A DNA stretch of 52,802 nucleotides from assembly GCA_017439665.1 (NCBI GenBank), contig JAFSIS010000054.1, positions 1 to 52,802 of the forward strand, written 5' to 3'. Source of the stretch: Lachnospiraceae bacterium (GTDB lineage Bacteria > Bacillota > Clostridia > Lachnospirales > Lachnospiraceae). Shown here piece after piece: positions 1 to 9,818 of this stretch. A program made the position numbers and the translations under genes. Positions within the stretch are counted from its first letter, which is position 1. The number at the start of each line of letters is the position of its first letter. The notes below the pieces were generated by a model. It did no database searches and was not told the DNA's origin. It saw only the letters and a program-made list of their open reading frames with translations.

Positions 1-1149
1 GCCTGTACCTGCGGAATCTATGATGCTCCGGTAGCCACCAAGGCCAATGAACGGGCAGTCATTGACTACGCCTTTGCCCATGACCTGGTTAAGCCCCGTA
101 TTCCCAAGGTGAGAACGGGAAAAAAAGTGGCCGTTATCGGCAGCGGCCCGGCAGGGCTGGCGGCAGCAGACCAGTTGAATCAGAGAGGGCATCTGGTCAC
201 CGTTTATGAGAGAAAAGACAGACCCGGAGGACTGTTGATGTACGGAATTCCGAATATGAAGCTGGAAAAGGAAACCATTTTCAGAAGGATCCGGCTGATG
301 GAGGAAGAGGGAATCCGGTTTTTGTGCAATCAGGATGTAGGAAAGGATATTTGCGCAGAGGAACTGCTTCAGGAATACGACAGAGTGATCCTGGCCTGTG
401 GGGCTTCTGAGCCCAGAGACATCCGGGTTCCCGGAAGGGAGGTAGAAGGAATCTGTTTTGCCGTGGACTTTTTAAGCCAGGTGACCAAAAGCCTTCTGGA
501 CAGTGAAGGAAAGAAGCTGCCTTATGAGATGGTTAAGGGAAAAAAGGTTCTCGTCATCGGCGGCGGAGACACCGGCAATGACTGCGTAGGTACCTCTATC
601 CGTCTGGGAGCTGAAAGTGTTATCCAGCTGGAAATGATGCCAAAGGCCCCGGATAAACGGGCAGAAAGCAATCCCTGGCCCCAGTGGCCCAGGATCTTAA
701 AAACGGACTATGGTCAGCAGGAAGCCATTGCAGAGTGGGGAGAGGATCCCCGGGTATATGAGACCACCGTTACAGAGTTTATCCCGGATGATGCCGGAAA
801 AGTCCGGGCAGCAAAGGTGGTGGAGCTGGAGGCAAAAAAAGAGGAAGGTACGGGCAGAATGCAGCTTCTTCCTAAGGCGGGAAGCGAAAGGGAGATTGCT
901 GTGGATCTGGTGCTCATCGCCGCAGGCTTTTTGGGCTCCCAGGCTTACATTCGGGAAGCCTTTGATGTAGAATGTAATGAGAGAACCAATGTAAAGACCC
1001 CGGCAGATTCTTACGCCACTACCAGAGACAGAGTTTTTGCAGCCGGAGATATGCGAAGAGGCCAGTCTCTGGTGGTCTGGGCCATTGCAGAAGGACGCAG
1101 AGCTGCCAGAGAGGCAGATGAATCCATGATGGGGTACAGCCACCTATGA
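1..1149 (+). CDS. gltD: Glutamate synthase small (beta) subunit, 5' end outside window
   Basis: This is an NAD(P)H-dependent oxidoreductase subunit that passes electrons to the glutamate synthase large subunit (2-oxoglutarate + glutamine to two glutamates). The reading frame is open from base 1, so the N-terminal Fe-S cluster region (roughly the first 100 residues) is missing from the window. A first Rossmann motif [12 protein letters not shown] (FAD site) lies just after base 125, followed by the family signature [16 protein letters not shown] second nucleotide-binding motif [13 protein letters not shown] lies near base 550, and a C-terminal FAD motif [18 protein letters not shown] near 1035. 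An internal GTG at 109 is in frame but falls inside the conserved domain, so it is not the true start. The stop is followed within 20 bases by glnA, so the two are probably co-transcribed for ammonium assimilation. Confidence 0.93.
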   Translation, partial: ACTCGIYDAPVATKANERAVIDYAFAHDLVKPRIPKVRTGKKVAVIGSGPAGLAAADQLNQRGHLVTVYERKDRPGGLLMYGIPNMKLEKETIFRRIRLMEEEGIRFLCNQDVGKDICAEELLQEYDRVILACGASEPRDIRVPGREVEGICFAVDFLSQVTKSLLDSEGKKLPYEMVKGKKVLVIGGGDTGNDCVGTSIRLGAESVIQLEMMPKAPDKRAESNPWPQWPRILKTDYGQQEAIAEWGEDPRVYETTVTEFIPDDAGKVRAAKVVELEAKKEEGTGRMQLLPKAGSEREIAVDLVLIAAGFLGSQAYIREAFDVECNERTNVKTPADSYATTRDRVFAAGDMRRGQSLVVWAIAEGRRAAREADESMMGYSHL

Positions 1150-1166
1150 AAAAAAGGAGAGCAGGG

Positions 1167-2468
1167 ATGAAAACGAAGGAAGATATTTTAGCTTTACTGG
1201 AAGAAGAGGATGTGGAGTTTATCCGTCTGCAGTTTACGGATATGTTCGGTAATCTGAAAAACACAGCCGTAACGGCCAGGCAGCTGGAGAAGGTAATAGA
1301 CCATGACTATGCCTTTGACAGCTGTGCCATGTTCGGCCAGGACGGTGGGAAAGGCGAGGATATCTATCTGAAGCCGGATCTGGATACCTTTGTGATCCTG
1401 CCCTGGAGGCCCCAGCAGGGAAAGGTGGCAAGACTGCTTTGTGATGTCTATACAGAGGACGGCCAGCCCTTTGAAATGAGTTCCCGCAGGATTCTGATGA
1501 AGGTCATTGAGCAGGCAAAGCAGAAGGGCTATACTTTTTTTGTGGATCCGGAATGCGAATTTTTCCTTTTTCATACGGACGAGAACGGAATGCCCACAGC
1601 CCTTACCCATGAGCAGGCAGGCTATATGGATGTAGGGCCTGTGGATCTGGGGGAAAATGCCAGGAGAGACATGGTACTGACCCTGGAGGAAATGGGCTTT
1701 GAGATTGAATCCTCCCACCATGAAACTGCACCGGGGCAGCATGAGATCGATTTTGAGGAAGCAGAGGCACTGACCATGGCCGATTCCATCGTCACCTTCA
1801 AGTCCGCCATCCGTTCCATTGCCAGACGCTTCGGCCTCCATGTGACCTTCATGCCCAAACCCAGGTCTGGAGTGGCAGGAAGCGGACTCCATCTGAATTT
1901 TTCTTTATTTAAAGAAGGAAAAAATCTGTTTTCCCTGGAGGAAACGGGAGAGCTCAGTAAAGAGGCCCTTTGGTTTATGGGAGGGATCATGGCCCATGCC
2001 AAAGCCATCTGTGCTGTATCCAATCCGCTGGTAAATTCCTACAAAAGACTGATCACCGGCTTTGATGCTCCACTGGAAATGCTGTGGACAGCAAAGAACC
2101 GAAATGCCATGCTGCGGCTTCGCAACCGGAAGGGGGAAAATACGAAGATCGAGCTTCGTTTTCCGGATCCTTCCTCCAATCCTTATCTGGTTATTGCTCT
2201 GGCTCTGGCTGCCGGAATGGATGGTATTGAAAAGCAGCTGGATCCCGGTAAAGAGGCAGATACAGAAAGAGAAAAAAGTACAGCAGTGGAGACCCTCCCC
2301 ATGTCTCTCAGGGAAGCAGTGGGCCATCTGAAACAGGATGAGCTTCTTTGCCGTGTTTTGGGAGAGGAGTTTACCAGGCGGTATTGTGCGGCAAAGATGA
2401 AGGAGTGGAATACCTATATGGCACAGGTATCCGACTGGGAAGTCGCCACATATTTACACAGAGTATAG
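1167..2468 (+). CDS. glnA: Glutamine synthetase, type I
   Basis: It catalyses ATP-dependent condensation of ammonia and glutamate to glutamine in the cytoplasm. The roughly 433-residue protein carries the beta-grasp N-terminus ([15 protein letters not shown]), the catalytic metal site region DPECEFFLF, the ATP-binding stretch [17 protein letters not shown], and the C-terminal [13 protein letters not shown] motif. An in-frame ATG exists at 1146, overlapping the gltD stop, but AAAGGAGA at about 1154-1160 sits correctly in front of the ATG at 1167, and homologues begin near that residue. Its neighbours are gltD upstream and an ANTAR regulator 9 bases downstream, a pairing typical of nitrogen operons in Clostridia. 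I do not see the adenylylation tyrosine motif of the proteobacterial enzymes, so control is more likely transcriptional or by feedback. Confidence 0.95.
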   Translation: MKTKEDILALLEEEDVEFIRLQFTDMFGNLKNTAVTARQLEKVIDHDYAFDSCAMFGQDGGKGEDIYLKPDLDTFVILPWRPQQGKVARLLCDVYTEDGQPFEMSSRRILMKVIEQAKQKGYTFFVDPECEFFLFHTDENGMPTALTHEQAGYMDVGPVDLGENARRDMVLTLEEMGFEIESSHHETAPGQHEIDFEEAEALTMADSIVTFKSAIRSIARRFGLHVTFMPKPRSGVAGSGLHLNFSLFKEGKNLFSLEETGELSKEALWFMGGIMAHAKAICAVSNPLVNSYKRLITGFDAPLEMLWTAKNRNAMLRLRNRKGENTKIELRFPDPSSNPYLVIALALAAGMDGIEKQLDPGKEADTEREKSTAVETLPMSLREAVGHLKQDELLCRVLGEEFTRRYCAAKMKEWNTYMAQVSDWEVATYLHRV

Positions 2469-2477
2469 GAGCAGCTT

Positions 2478-3023
2478 ATGGGCAGTATCATTATCGCATT
2501 GCCCAAACTTTCCGATGGAAAGCATATTCGTGAGCTGCTGGCCCGCCATGGACTGGAAACGGCCAGGGTCTGTACTACAGCATCCCAGGTGCTTGCAGAG
2601 GTACACCAGCTGGACAGCGGAGTGGTGATCACCGGCTGCCGCCTGCCGGACATGTATTACCGCCAGCTGGCAGAGTATTTGCCGGATTATTTTGAACTGC
2701 TGCTTCTGGCGACTCCCGCTAACCTGGCAGGGAAACCGGTCGGAATGATGGGGCTTGCCATGCCTCTTAAGGCCATAGAGCTGGCCGGTACGGTGGAGAT
2801 GATGCTGATCCAGCTGTCTAGGAGGATAAAAAAGGAAAAATCCGGGCCAAAGAAACGGACCAAAGCAGAACAGGAGCTGATCACCGGGGCAAAGCTTTTG
2901 CTGATGGAGAGAAATCATCTGACAGAGGAGGAAGCCTTCCGTTATTTACAAAAGACCAGTATGGATTCCGGCACCAACCTGGTGGAAACGGCGGAGATGG
3001 TGCTATTGATGATGAAAGAATAA
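2478..3023 (+). CDS. ANTAR-domain RNA-binding regulator with degenerate receiver
   Basis: This 181-residue protein has an N-terminal receiver-like fold (residues about 1-115), a short charged linker (KKEKSGPKKRTKAEQE) and a C-terminal ANTAR domain (about 125-180, with LLLMERNHLTEEEAFRYLQK). ANTAR proteins prevent transcription termination by binding paired small hairpins in leader RNAs, often of nitrogen genes. The receiver lacks the usual acidic pair near its start. The position expected for the phospho-accepting aspartate reads VVITGCRLPD, with no Asp at the strand end, so it is probably not phosphorylated and may sense a ligand or partner. It follows glnA by 9 bases, so GlnA itself is a plausible partner; that is inference. 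Confidence 0.85.
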   Translation: MGSIIIALPKLSDGKHIRELLARHGLETARVCTTASQVLAEVHQLDSGVVITGCRLPDMYYRQLAEYLPDYFELLLLATPANLAGKPVGMMGLAMPLKAIELAGTVEMMLIQLSRRIKKEKSGPKKRTKAEQELITGAKLLLMERNHLTEEEAFRYLQKTSMDSGTNLVETAEMVLLMMKE

Positions 3024-3134
3024 GAGGATGTTGCTGAAGAATTTTGCAACAGACTCATTGTCTTTTGTTTAAAGCAAGGGCAGTCAGGCAGGTTTGAATA
3101 TGCAGCATACAGAAAGGAAAGGGCAGAAGAAATC

Positions 3135-4361
3135 ATGTATACCATAAATGAACATTATTTGAAATTGCAGGGAAGCTATCTTTTTTCTACTATTGCAAAA
3201 AAGGTAGCGGATTATCAACAAAGCCATCCTGAGGCCCGGATCATTCGTCTGGGAATAGGGGATGTGACCAGACCTCTGGTTCCCGCCATTATAGAGGCTC
3301 TGCATAAGGCAGTGGAGGAAATGGGGACGGCAGAGGACTTTCACGGCTACGGTCCGGAGCAGGGCTACGCTTTTTTACGGGAGTGCATCGCCAGACATGA
3401 CTATCTGAGCAGAGGCTGTGCTGTCAGTGCAGAGGAAATCTTCGTTTCTGACGGAGCCAAGCAGGATGTGGGAAATATTCAGGAGATTTTCGGATTAAAC
3501 AATAAAGTGGCGGTCTGCGATCCTGTATATCCGGTTTATGTGGATACCAATGTGATGGCCGGGAGGACAGGGGCTTTTTCAGAAAAAAACGGAGGCTACG
3601 AGGGTCTGATCTATTTAAAATGCAGGGAGGAAAATGGATTTGCTCCTGAGCTTCCCGAAGAGAGGCCGGATCTGATCTATCTTTGTTTTCCCAATAATCC
3701 CACGGGAATGACGATCACAAAGGAGGATCTGCAGAAGTGGGTGGACTATGCCAATGCACAGGGTTCTGTCATTCTCTATGATGCGGCCTATGAGGCCTAT
3801 ATTACGGAGGAAGGAATTCCACACAGCATCTATGAATGTGAGGGTGCAAAGCGCTGTGCCATTGAGTTTCACAGCTTTTCCAAAAATGCCGGCTTCACCG
3901 GCCTGAGGCTGGGCTATACGGTGGTTCCAAGGGAGCTTGTCTGCAATGGGGTAAGTCCCCATGAGTTATGGAACAGAAGGCATGGTACAAAATATAACGG
4001 GGCACCCTATATTGTACAGCGGGCGGGAGAAGCGGTGTACTCCAAAGAAGGACAGGCCCAGCTTAAAGAGCAGGTGGCCTATTATATGGAAAATGCCCGT
4101 CTCATCCGGGAAGGGCTTAAAGAGGCTGGCTTCACAGTGTATGGCGGTGTAAATGCTCCCTATATTTGGCTGAAGGTTCCTTCAGGAAGGAGCAGCTGGG
4201 AATTTTTCGATGATCTTCTGGAAAAGGTCCAGGTAGTAGGCACACCCGGTACAGGCTTCGGACAGGCAGGCGAGGGCTATTTCAGGCTGACGGCTTTCGG
4301 CACCAGGGAAAATACCCTGAAAGCTTTGGAGAGGATCAGAGGCCTGAAAGCTGGGGATTAA
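3135..4361 (+). CDS. dapL: LL-diaminopimelate aminotransferase
   Basis: A PLP-dependent class I/II aminotransferase that converts tetrahydrodipicolinate directly to LL-diaminopimelate for lysine and peptidoglycan synthesis. The 408-residue length and the start [18 protein letters not shown] match the DapL family. Other diagnostic stretches are [16 protein letters not shown], the substrate-loop region [17 protein letters not shown], and the PLP-lysine motif [15 protein letters not shown]. The ribosome binding site is weak (AGAAG before AAATC-ATG). A 111-base gap separates it from the ANTAR gene. It contains a short GTTGC/GCAAC inverted repeat without a T-tract, so a separate promoter is possible but not evident. 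Confidence 0.94.
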   Translation: MYTINEHYLKLQGSYLFSTIAKKVADYQQSHPEARIIRLGIGDVTRPLVPAIIEALHKAVEEMGTAEDFHGYGPEQGYAFLRECIARHDYLSRGCAVSAEEIFVSDGAKQDVGNIQEIFGLNNKVAVCDPVYPVYVDTNVMAGRTGAFSEKNGGYEGLIYLKCREENGFAPELPEERPDLIYLCFPNNPTGMTITKEDLQKWVDYANAQGSVILYDAAYEAYITEEGIPHSIYECEGAKRCAIEFHSFSKNAGFTGLRLGYTVVPRELVCNGVSPHELWNRRHGTKYNGAPYIVQRAGEAVYSKEGQAQLKEQVAYYMENARLIREGLKEAGFTVYGGVNAPYIWLKVPSGRSSWEFFDDLLEKVQVVGTPGTGFGQAGEGYFRLTAFGTRENTLKALERIRGLKAGD

Positions 4362-4377
4362 AAAATCGAATTTTTAC

Positions 4378-4406
4378 TAGACCTTCAATCAAAAAAAGAG
4401 TATAAT
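4378..4406 (+). promoter_or_regulatory. Candidate promoter of the chemoreceptor gene
   Basis: A TATAAT box at 4401-4406 lies 17 bases downstream of a weak -35 TAGACC at 4378-4383. A second motif, CGATAT, lies about 20 bases further down and resembles half of a sigma-D (flagellar) -10 element, but its -35 spacing is not right. The sigma-A-like reading is therefore preferred. Confidence 0.45.
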
Positions 4407-4458
4407 CATAACAATAAGTATTTTTCGATATACGAAAGAGAAGATTGGGGGAAGTACC

Positions 4459-6135
4459 ATGGGGAAAAATGTAAATCAGAAAAATGGTAATAGGGAAATG
4501 CGTAAGGCCTTTCTGTCAAAGCTGGGAGCCATCATTGTTTCCATCGTGCTGTTGTTTGTTGTCATCGTCGTTTCCATGATCCTCATTGTGGCGGAAGACC
4601 GTAAGATGGAGGAATATACGGACAGGCAGAGTCGTTTTCTATCTGCACAGGCAGCCCACTATAAATGGGGGATGAATCTGGCCGATTCTCTTTTGAATAA
4701 AACAGAGTTCACCGGTCAGATGGATCCGACCAAGTGTGATTTTGGCCAGTTTTTGTACAGTGAAGATGTGCAGAATTCAGAAGAATTACAGGCTTTTTAC
4801 AATAAGGTAGAGGAGATTCACCGGCAGCTGCATGAATCAGCAGAAAGCATTAATGAATATAGCCAAACAGATTCGAATCTGGCCCAGCAGATCTGGGAGG
4901 AGCAGGTGTCCACAAAGATCAGCTCTCTGGTAACCATTCTTGAAGAAGAAACGGTTGCTCTCGAAGAACCCATTCAGGAGATCAGATTTATTCTGAACAT
5001 AACCTATATTTTGGTCGTTTTGATCTGTATGATCGTTCTGGCAATTATTTTCATTAACCTGTACAAGGTATATCAATATGTACAACAGGAGATTACCCTG
5101 CCTATCTACCAGCTGAAGGAAGAAACAGCCAAGCTGGCACAGGGACAGCTGGATCTGGATTACAGCGTAGATACGGAAAACGAACTTAATGATTTGGCCC
5201 AGTCTATCCAGACAGCCATTGATGAGATCAAGCAGTATATTAGTGCGATTGAGTTTGGAATGTCCTCTTTCTCAGCAGGAGACTTTACCTGCAGCTGTCC
5301 GATCACCTTTATCGGAGATTTTGCACCGATCCAGACTTCTATCGAATCCTTCCAGGATAAAATCAACGGTATTCTGTTAGAGATCAGTCAGGTATCCCAC
5401 CAGGTGGATGCCGGTGCAGAGGATATTGCCGGTGGAGCAACCGATCTGGCTACCGGTGCAGAACAGCAGGCCAACAGCATTCATGATCTGTCCAACATTG
5501 TAGGCCAGGTATCCCAGCAGATTCATAACAGTGCACAGTATGCGAAAGAAGCAGATACCTATGGTGTAAAGACCGGAGAAGAGATTGAGAAGAGCAGAGC
5601 GGAGATGGGGCAGCTGATGGAAGCGATCACCAAAATTGGTGCGGTTTCCACAGATATCAGCAACATCGTTATGACTATTGATGAAATTGCTTCCCAGACC
5701 AATCTTCTGGCACTGAATGCTTCTATTGAAGCGGCAAGAGCCGGAGCAGCAGGAAAGGGCTTTGCCGTGGTTGCCGATGAGATCGGTAAGCTGGCCCAGC
5801 AGTCTTCAGAGGCTTCCCAGGATATTGCAGCCCTGATCGAGCAGTCCTTAAGCTATATTAATGCAGGACAGGATTCTGCAGATCAGATGAATAAGGGCTT
5901 TGAGATTGTGGCAGACAGCTCCCATAAGATTCTGGAGATGGTGGGACAGATTGCGGAAGAGTCTCAGGAACAGGCTGAGGCAGTGGAGAGAATTTCCCGC
6001 AATATTGAAGAGATTTCCGGAATTGTGGCAACCAATTCTGCTACCTCTCAGGAAAGCTCGGCAGCCAGTGAAGAATTGAGCAGCCAGGCAACGGTACTGA
6101 ACAGTTTACTTGGACAGTTCCAGTTTAAGATGTAA
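4459..6135 (+). CDS. Methyl-accepting chemotaxis protein
   Basis: A 558-residue transmembrane chemoreceptor. It has a first membrane helix at about residues 18-42 and an extracytoplasmic helical sensor of about 130 residues rich in Glu/Gln. A second membrane helix follows at about 177-200, then a HAMP linker ([20 protein letters not shown]) and a long cytoplasmic coiled coil. The conserved hairpin tip reads [21 protein letters not shown], which binds CheA/CheW. There is no C-terminal CheR/CheB docking pentapeptide. The sensor domain resembles the helical-bundle or CZB-type input class, but I cannot assign a ligand. The gene is monocistronic: it follows dapL by about 100 bases with its own promoter, and the rib promoter starts right after its stop. 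Confidence 0.93.
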   Translation: MGKNVNQKNGNREMRKAFLSKLGAIIVSIVLLFVVIVVSMILIVAEDRKMEEYTDRQSRFLSAQAAHYKWGMNLADSLLNKTEFTGQMDPTKCDFGQFLYSEDVQNSEELQAFYNKVEEIHRQLHESAESINEYSQTDSNLAQQIWEEQVSTKISSLVTILEEETVALEEPIQEIRFILNITYILVVLICMIVLAIIFINLYKVYQYVQQEITLPIYQLKEETAKLAQGQLDLDYSVDTENELNDLAQSIQTAIDEIKQYISAIEFGMSSFSAGDFTCSCPITFIGDFAPIQTSIESFQDKINGILLEISQVSHQVDAGAEDIAGGATDLATGAEQQANSIHDLSNIVGQVSQQIHNSAQYAKEADTYGVKTGEEIEKSRAEMGQLMEAITKIGAVSTDISNIVMTIDEIASQTNLLALNASIEAARAGAAGKGFAVVADEIGKLAQQSSEASQDIAALIEQSLSYINAGQDSADQMNKGFEIVADSSHKILEMVGQIAEESQEQAEAVERISRNIEEISGIVATNSATSQESSAASEELSSQATVLNSLLGQFQFKM

Positions 6136-6144
6136 AGAATAATC

Positions 6145-6173
6145 TTGACAAAAAAGGTGTAGTTGTATATAGT
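6145..6173 (+). promoter_or_regulatory. rib operon promoter
   Basis: TTGACA at 6145-6150 and TATAGT at 6168-6173 are separated by exactly 17 bases. Transcription would start near 6180, just ahead of the FMN aptamer, giving a leader of roughly 390 bases before ribD. Confidence 0.8.
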
Positions 6174-6191
6174 ATACATAGTTAAATAAAA

Positions 6192-6301
6192 AGTCTTCAG
6201 GGCAGGGTGAGATTCCCTACCGGTGGTATAGCCCACGAGCCGTAAGGCATGATTCGGTGTAACTCCGAAGCCGACAGTATAGTCTGGATGGAAGAAGATT
6301 A
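6192..6301 (+). ncRNA. FMN riboswitch (RFN element)
   Basis: All conserved blocks of the RFN aptamer are present in order: the 5' P1 strand with TCTTC AGGGCAGGGTGAGATTC; CCTACCGGTGG; a variable GCCC..GAGC arm; ATTCGGTGTAACTCCGAA; GCCGACAGTATAGTCTGGATG; and the closing GAAGAAGA. It binds FMN and represses the riboflavin operon. It is followed about 90 bases later by a terminator hairpin, as expected for transcriptional control. Confidence 0.95.
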
Positions 6302-6391
6302 TGATTACGAGACAGATGGTTGATTTTTCAGTTATGCTTTGGAAGAGGCAGAAGCTGGGATTGATGTTCCTGTCTGCTGTATGGAATAATT

Positions 6392-6425
6392 GCTCTGGAA
6401 TGTGAATCATTCCGGAGCTTTTTTT
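6392..6425 (+). terminator. Riboswitch-associated intrinsic terminator
   Basis: The stem GCTC-T-GGAATG pairs with CATTCC-G-GAGC (6392-6418) and is followed by seven Ts (6419-6425). It lies downstream of the FMN aptamer and is the likely OFF-state terminator. Confidence 0.8.
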
Positions 6426-6453
6426 GCAAGATGACTTGCTGTAGTTATGTTTT

Positions 6454-6490
6454 GCCCTGAACGGTTTTTGACTGGTTCAGGGCTTTTTTT
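6454..6490 (+). terminator. Second tandem terminator in the rib leader
   Basis: A perfect 9-bp stem GCCCTGAAC/GTTCAGGGC (6454-6462 with 6475-6483) is followed by seven Ts. It lies about 30 bases after the first terminator and 80 bases before ribD, so read-through into ribD must pass two terminators. Confidence 0.75.
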
Positions 6491-6569
6491 CATCTTTCCT
6501 GGGAGCATTTTATTATTGTCTGCCCGGCGGAAGAGATTTCCTGGAAGGAAGAGGACAGGAGGTAAAACA

Positions 6570-7676
6570 TTGAATGACATCCAATATATGAAGCTGGCTC
6601 TGGAGCTGGCTAAAAAGGGAAGGGGGAGGACAGCTCCCAATCCCATGGTGGGAGCCGTGATCGTCAAAAATGGAGAGATTATTGCAGAAGGGTATCATGA
6701 GCGTTATGGTCAGCTTCATGCGGAGCGAAATGCTCTGGCAGCCTGCACCGATTCACCGGAAGGAGCTACCATGTATGTTACCCTTGAACCCTGCAGCCAC
6801 TATGGCAAACAGCCTCCCTGTGTGGAAGCCATCCTGGAGGCAGGAATCAGCCGGGTGGTAGTAGGCTGTGGTGACCCTAATCCTCTGGTCAGTGGATGGG
6901 GAATAAGCATATTGCGGGAAAAGGGAGTAGAGGTTACTGAAAACGTTCTTCAGGAAGAATGTGAAGCCTTAAATAAAATCTTTTTCCATTATATACGGAC
7001 AAAGACACCTTACGTAGTGATGAAATATGCCATGACCATGGATGGGAAGATTGCCACCCATACCGGGGCATCCAAGTGGATCACAGGGGAAGTTGCCAGG
7101 GAGCATGTTCAGAAAACCCGGAATGAGCTGACGGCAATTATGGTGGGAGTAGGCACCGTACTGGAGGATGATCCTCTGCTTACCTGCCGTATTCCGGGAG
7201 GGAAGAATCCTATACGTATCATCTGTGATACCCGCCTTCGCACCCCTTTAACGGCTCAGTTGGTGACTACAGCAGGAGAGATACCTACCATAATCGCTAC
7301 CTGTTGTGAAGAAAAAGGGCGCCAGGCAGAATATGAAAAAGCAGGCTGCCGTATCCTTCAGGTAGGAGAGAAACAGGGACGGGTGGATCTGCAAGAATTA
7401 ATGCAAAGGCTTGGAGAAGAGCAGATAGACAGTATTTTGCTGGAAGGAGGAAGTACGTTGAACTGGTCCGCTCTGGAGAGTGGAATCGTTCAAAAGGTAC
7501 AGACCTATATTGCACCAAAGCTGTTTGGCGGCTGGGAGGCAAAGACGCCTGTAGGAGGAGAAGGAGTCGGACTTCCCTCAGAGGCTTACAGACTGCAGAA
7601 TATGACGATTACCTCTTTGGGGGAAGACATTCTGCTGGAAAGCGAGGTGATAATGAATGTTCACGGGAATTGTTGA
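6570..7676 (+). CDS. ribD: Bifunctional diaminohydroxyphosphoribosylaminopyrimidine deaminase / 5-amino-6-(5-phosphoribosylamino)uracil reductase
   Basis: It catalyses the second and third steps of riboflavin synthesis from GTP. The N-terminal zinc deaminase domain (residues 1-145) has the LHAERNA motif (His50, Glu52) and PCSHYGKQPPC (Cys75, Cys84). The C-terminal reductase domain (about 146-368) includes YAMTMDGKIATHTGASKWI and ILLEGGSTLNWSAL. An open frame reaches back to 6447, but that part lies in the leader terminator. AGGAGG at 6557-6562 with a 7-base spacer selects the TTG at 6570, giving MNDIQYMKLALELAKKGRG, the usual RibD beginning. It overlaps ribE by 20 bases. Confidence 0.95.
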   Translation: MNDIQYMKLALELAKKGRGRTAPNPMVGAVIVKNGEIIAEGYHERYGQLHAERNALAACTDSPEGATMYVTLEPCSHYGKQPPCVEAILEAGISRVVVGCGDPNPLVSGWGISILREKGVEVTENVLQEECEALNKIFFHYIRTKTPYVVMKYAMTMDGKIATHTGASKWITGEVAREHVQKTRNELTAIMVGVGTVLEDDPLLTCRIPGGKNPIRIICDTRLRTPLTAQLVTTAGEIPTIIATCCEEKGRQAEYEKAGCRILQVGEKQGRVDLQELMQRLGEEQIDSILLEGGSTLNWSALESGIVQKVQTYIAPKLFGGWEAKTPVGGEGVGLPSEAYRLQNMTITSLGEDILLESEVIMNVHGNC

Positions 7677-8307
7677 AGAAATCGGAACTTTGGAAAAAAT
7701 TCAAAAAGGAACTCACTCAGCCATATTGACCATAAAAGCCCATAAGGTTTTGGAAGATACAAAAATAGGGGACAGTATTGCAGTAAACGGAATCTGTTTG
7801 ACGGTAACCACCCTGCCTGCAGGATGCTTTACGGCAGACGTCATGCATGAGACCTTAAACCGGTCATCTTTGGCCGGCCTGAGTCAGGGAAGTCAGGTGA
7901 ATCTGGAGCGGGCAATGGCAGCAGACAGCCGCTTTGGCGGCCATATCGTTTCCGGCCATGTGGATGGTATCGGCAAGATTTCGGGAATACAGAAGGACGA
8001 TAATGCCATCTGGTATACCATAGAAGCAAAGCCGGAAATCCTGCGCTATGTCGTGGAAAAAGGCTCTATCACCATAGATGGCATCAGCCTTACGGTAGCC
8101 AGAGTAAATCAAAACAGCTTTTCGATTTCTGCCATCCCCCATACAGTGGCTCAGACCATATTAAAGGAGAAAAAAATGGGAGATGTGGTCAATCTGGAAA
8201 CGGATATCATCGGAAAGTATGTGGAAAAGCTGCTTGGTCAGGCACCGGCTGTACAGAGCCGGGAAAGTACTATAACGAGAGACTTTCTGACGAAATATGG
8301 GTTCTAA
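7657..8307 (+). CDS. ribE: Riboflavin synthase, alpha subunit
   Basis: It dismutates two 6,7-dimethyl-8-ribityllumazines to riboflavin and the pyrimidine by-product. The 216-residue protein starts with the canonical MFTGIVEEIGTL and consists of two tandem lumazine-binding domains; their related cores are IAVNGICLTVTTL in the first and ITIDGISLTVARV in the second. The segment FGGHIVSGHVDG is the family signature. The start lies inside the end of ribD with a GAGGTGAT ribosome binding site. A structured palindromic element begins right after the TAA. Confidence 0.95.
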   Translation: MFTGIVEEIGTLEKIQKGTHSAILTIKAHKVLEDTKIGDSIAVNGICLTVTTLPAGCFTADVMHETLNRSSLAGLSQGSQVNLERAMAADSRFGGHIVSGHVDGIGKISGIQKDDNAIWYTIEAKPEILRYVVEKGSITIDGISLTVARVNQNSFSISAIPHTVAQTILKEKKMGDVVNLETDIIGKYVEKLLGQAPAVQSRESTITRDFLTKYGF

Positions 8308-8484
8308 AGATGCCAGGGGCAAAAGCCTGAAAGCACGATGTGCTTGCACATGAGTGATTTCATGGCTTTGTGGCCCGCCCCGATATGAGGATAAAAGTGG
8401 GGCGTAAGCACCACGATATCCGAATATCGGGCAGGATTGTGGGAGCGCGAAGCGCGGAGCAATCCGTAAGGCATCTTTTGCCCC
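8308..8484. repeat. Multi-hairpin palindromic intergenic element
   Basis: Almost the whole 236-base gap between ribE and ribBA folds. The ends are inverted: GGGGCAAAAG (8316-8325) against CTTTTGCCCC (8475-8484), and AGATGCC (8308-8314) against GGCATCT (8470-8476). Inside are ATGTGC-TT-GCACAT (8338-8351), GCCCC/GGGGC (8377-8403), CGATAT-CCGA-ATATCG (8414-8429), and GGATTG/CAATCC (8434-8465) enclosing GCGC-GAA-GCGC. CCCGATAT (8379-8386) can alternatively pair with ATATCGGG (8424-8431). No protein is credible here. It may be a REP/MITE-like repeat or a structured RNA between operon genes. Confidence 0.6.
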
Positions 8485-8543
8485 AATATCACACAAATAT
8501 CTAAGGATTAAAAAGTTGCCTTTGGCAGCAAAAGGAGGAAGAG

Positions 8544-9746
8544 ATGTTTCAATTCAGTACCGTTGAAGAAGCACTGGAGGAATTAAAACAGGGGAAGATC
8601 ATTCTGGTGACGGATGATGAAGACAGGGAGAATGAGGGAGATTTTATCTGTGCTGCAGAATTTGCCACACCGGCCAATATTAACTTCATGGCCACCCATG
8701 GAAGGGGGCTGATTTGTATGCCCATGTCGGAGGAGTATATCCAGAAGTTGAAGATTCCCCAGATGGTTCAGCAGAATACGGATAACCATGAGACGGCTTT
8801 TACCGTATCCATTGACCATGTAAATACTACCACAGGTATTTCGGCAGCAGAGCGTTCCATTACGGCTCTGGCCTGTGTGGATGATGATGCCAGGCCGGAG
8901 GATTTCAGAAGGCCGGGCCATATGTTCCCTCTGCTGGCAAAGAAAAATGGTGTTCTGGTACGGAATGGGCATACTGAGGCAACGGTGGATCTGTGCCGTC
9001 TGGCAGGATTGAAGGAATGTGGTCTTTGCTGTGAGATTATGGGTGAGGATGGCACCATGATGCGTACTCCCCAGCTAATTGAGCTGGCACAGCGTTTTGA
9101 CATGAAGTTTATTACGATTAAAGCACTTCAAAATTATCGCAAATGCCACGATAAACTGGTGGATCAGGAAACGGTTACCAAAATGCCTACCAAATACGGT
9201 GATTTTGTGGCTTACGGATTTGTTAACCGGATAAACGGAGAGCATCATGTGGCTCTGGTCAAGGGAGAGATCGGTGACGGCAAGGATGTACTCTGCCGTG
9301 TCCATTCAGAATGTCTTACAGGAGATACCTTCGGTTCCCTGCGCTGTGACTGCGGTCAGCAGTTTGCAGCAGCCATGACTCAGATTGAAGAGGCGGGCCG
9401 TGGAATCCTTCTCTATATGCGCCAGGAAGGTCGTGGAATCGGCCTGATCAACAAGCTTCGCGCCTATGAGCTGCAGGAGCAGGGCATGGATACCCTGGAA
9501 GCCAACCTGGCCCTGGGCTTTGAAGGAGACCATAGAGAATATTATATTGGTGCACAGATCCTCAGAGAACTGGGGGTAAAAAGCATGCAGCTGCTTACCA
9601 ACAACCCGGATAAGGTGTATCAGCTCTCAGAATTTGGGATTGAAATCACTGAACGTGTGCCCATCCAGATGGATGCCACCCCCCATGACTTATACTATCT
9701 GAAAACGAAACAGAAACGCATGGGTCATATTTTGAAATATGAATAA
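8544..9746 (+). CDS. ribBA: 3,4-dihydroxy-2-butanone-4-phosphate synthase / GTP cyclohydrolase II
   Basis: This fused enzyme supplies both precursors of riboflavin: the four-carbon unit from ribulose 5-phosphate and the pyrimidine from GTP. Residues 1-200 form the RibB domain with the acidic loop [11 protein letters not shown] (residues 24-34) and HTEATVDL. Residues about 205-400 form the RibA domain with the zinc site [16 protein letters not shown] and the RQEGRGIGL motif. The start is set by AAAGGAGG a few bases ahead of ATG. It belongs to the FMN-controlled operon but is separated from ribE by a 177-base palindromic element that may affect RNA stability or read-through. Confidence 0.96.
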   Translation: MFQFSTVEEALEELKQGKIILVTDDEDRENEGDFICAAEFATPANINFMATHGRGLICMPMSEEYIQKLKIPQMVQQNTDNHETAFTVSIDHVNTTTGISAAERSITALACVDDDARPEDFRRPGHMFPLLAKKNGVLVRNGHTEATVDLCRLAGLKECGLCCEIMGEDGTMMRTPQLIELAQRFDMKFITIKALQNYRKCHDKLVDQETVTKMPTKYGDFVAYGFVNRINGEHHVALVKGEIGDGKDVLCRVHSECLTGDTFGSLRCDCGQQFAAAMTQIEEAGRGILLYMRQEGRGIGLINKLRAYELQEQGMDTLEANLALGFEGDHREYYIGAQILRELGVKSMQLLTNNPDKVYQLSEFGIEITERVPIQMDATPHDLYYLKTKQKRMGHILKYE

Positions 9747-9818
9747 CCTGCTTCAATCAAAAAAATTCAGCATGAATAAAAAAACAGAAAATAAATAAAA
9801 ACAAAAAAGGAGACGAAA

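Noticed and set aside
3024..3134. An ANTAR target or terminator between the ANTAR gene and dapL
   Set aside because: Only one short GTTGC/GCAAC repeat is visible, without the paired hexaloop hairpins or a T-tract.
6447..6569. An upstream extension of ribD
   Set aside because: It lies inside the second leader terminator; AGGAGG and the family's usual N-terminus point to TTG 6570.
8161..8496. A 111-codon open frame on the minus strand over the ribE-ribBA gap
   Set aside because: It crosses the palindromic element and the end of ribE, has no ribosome binding site and looks like a by-product of the hairpin sequence.
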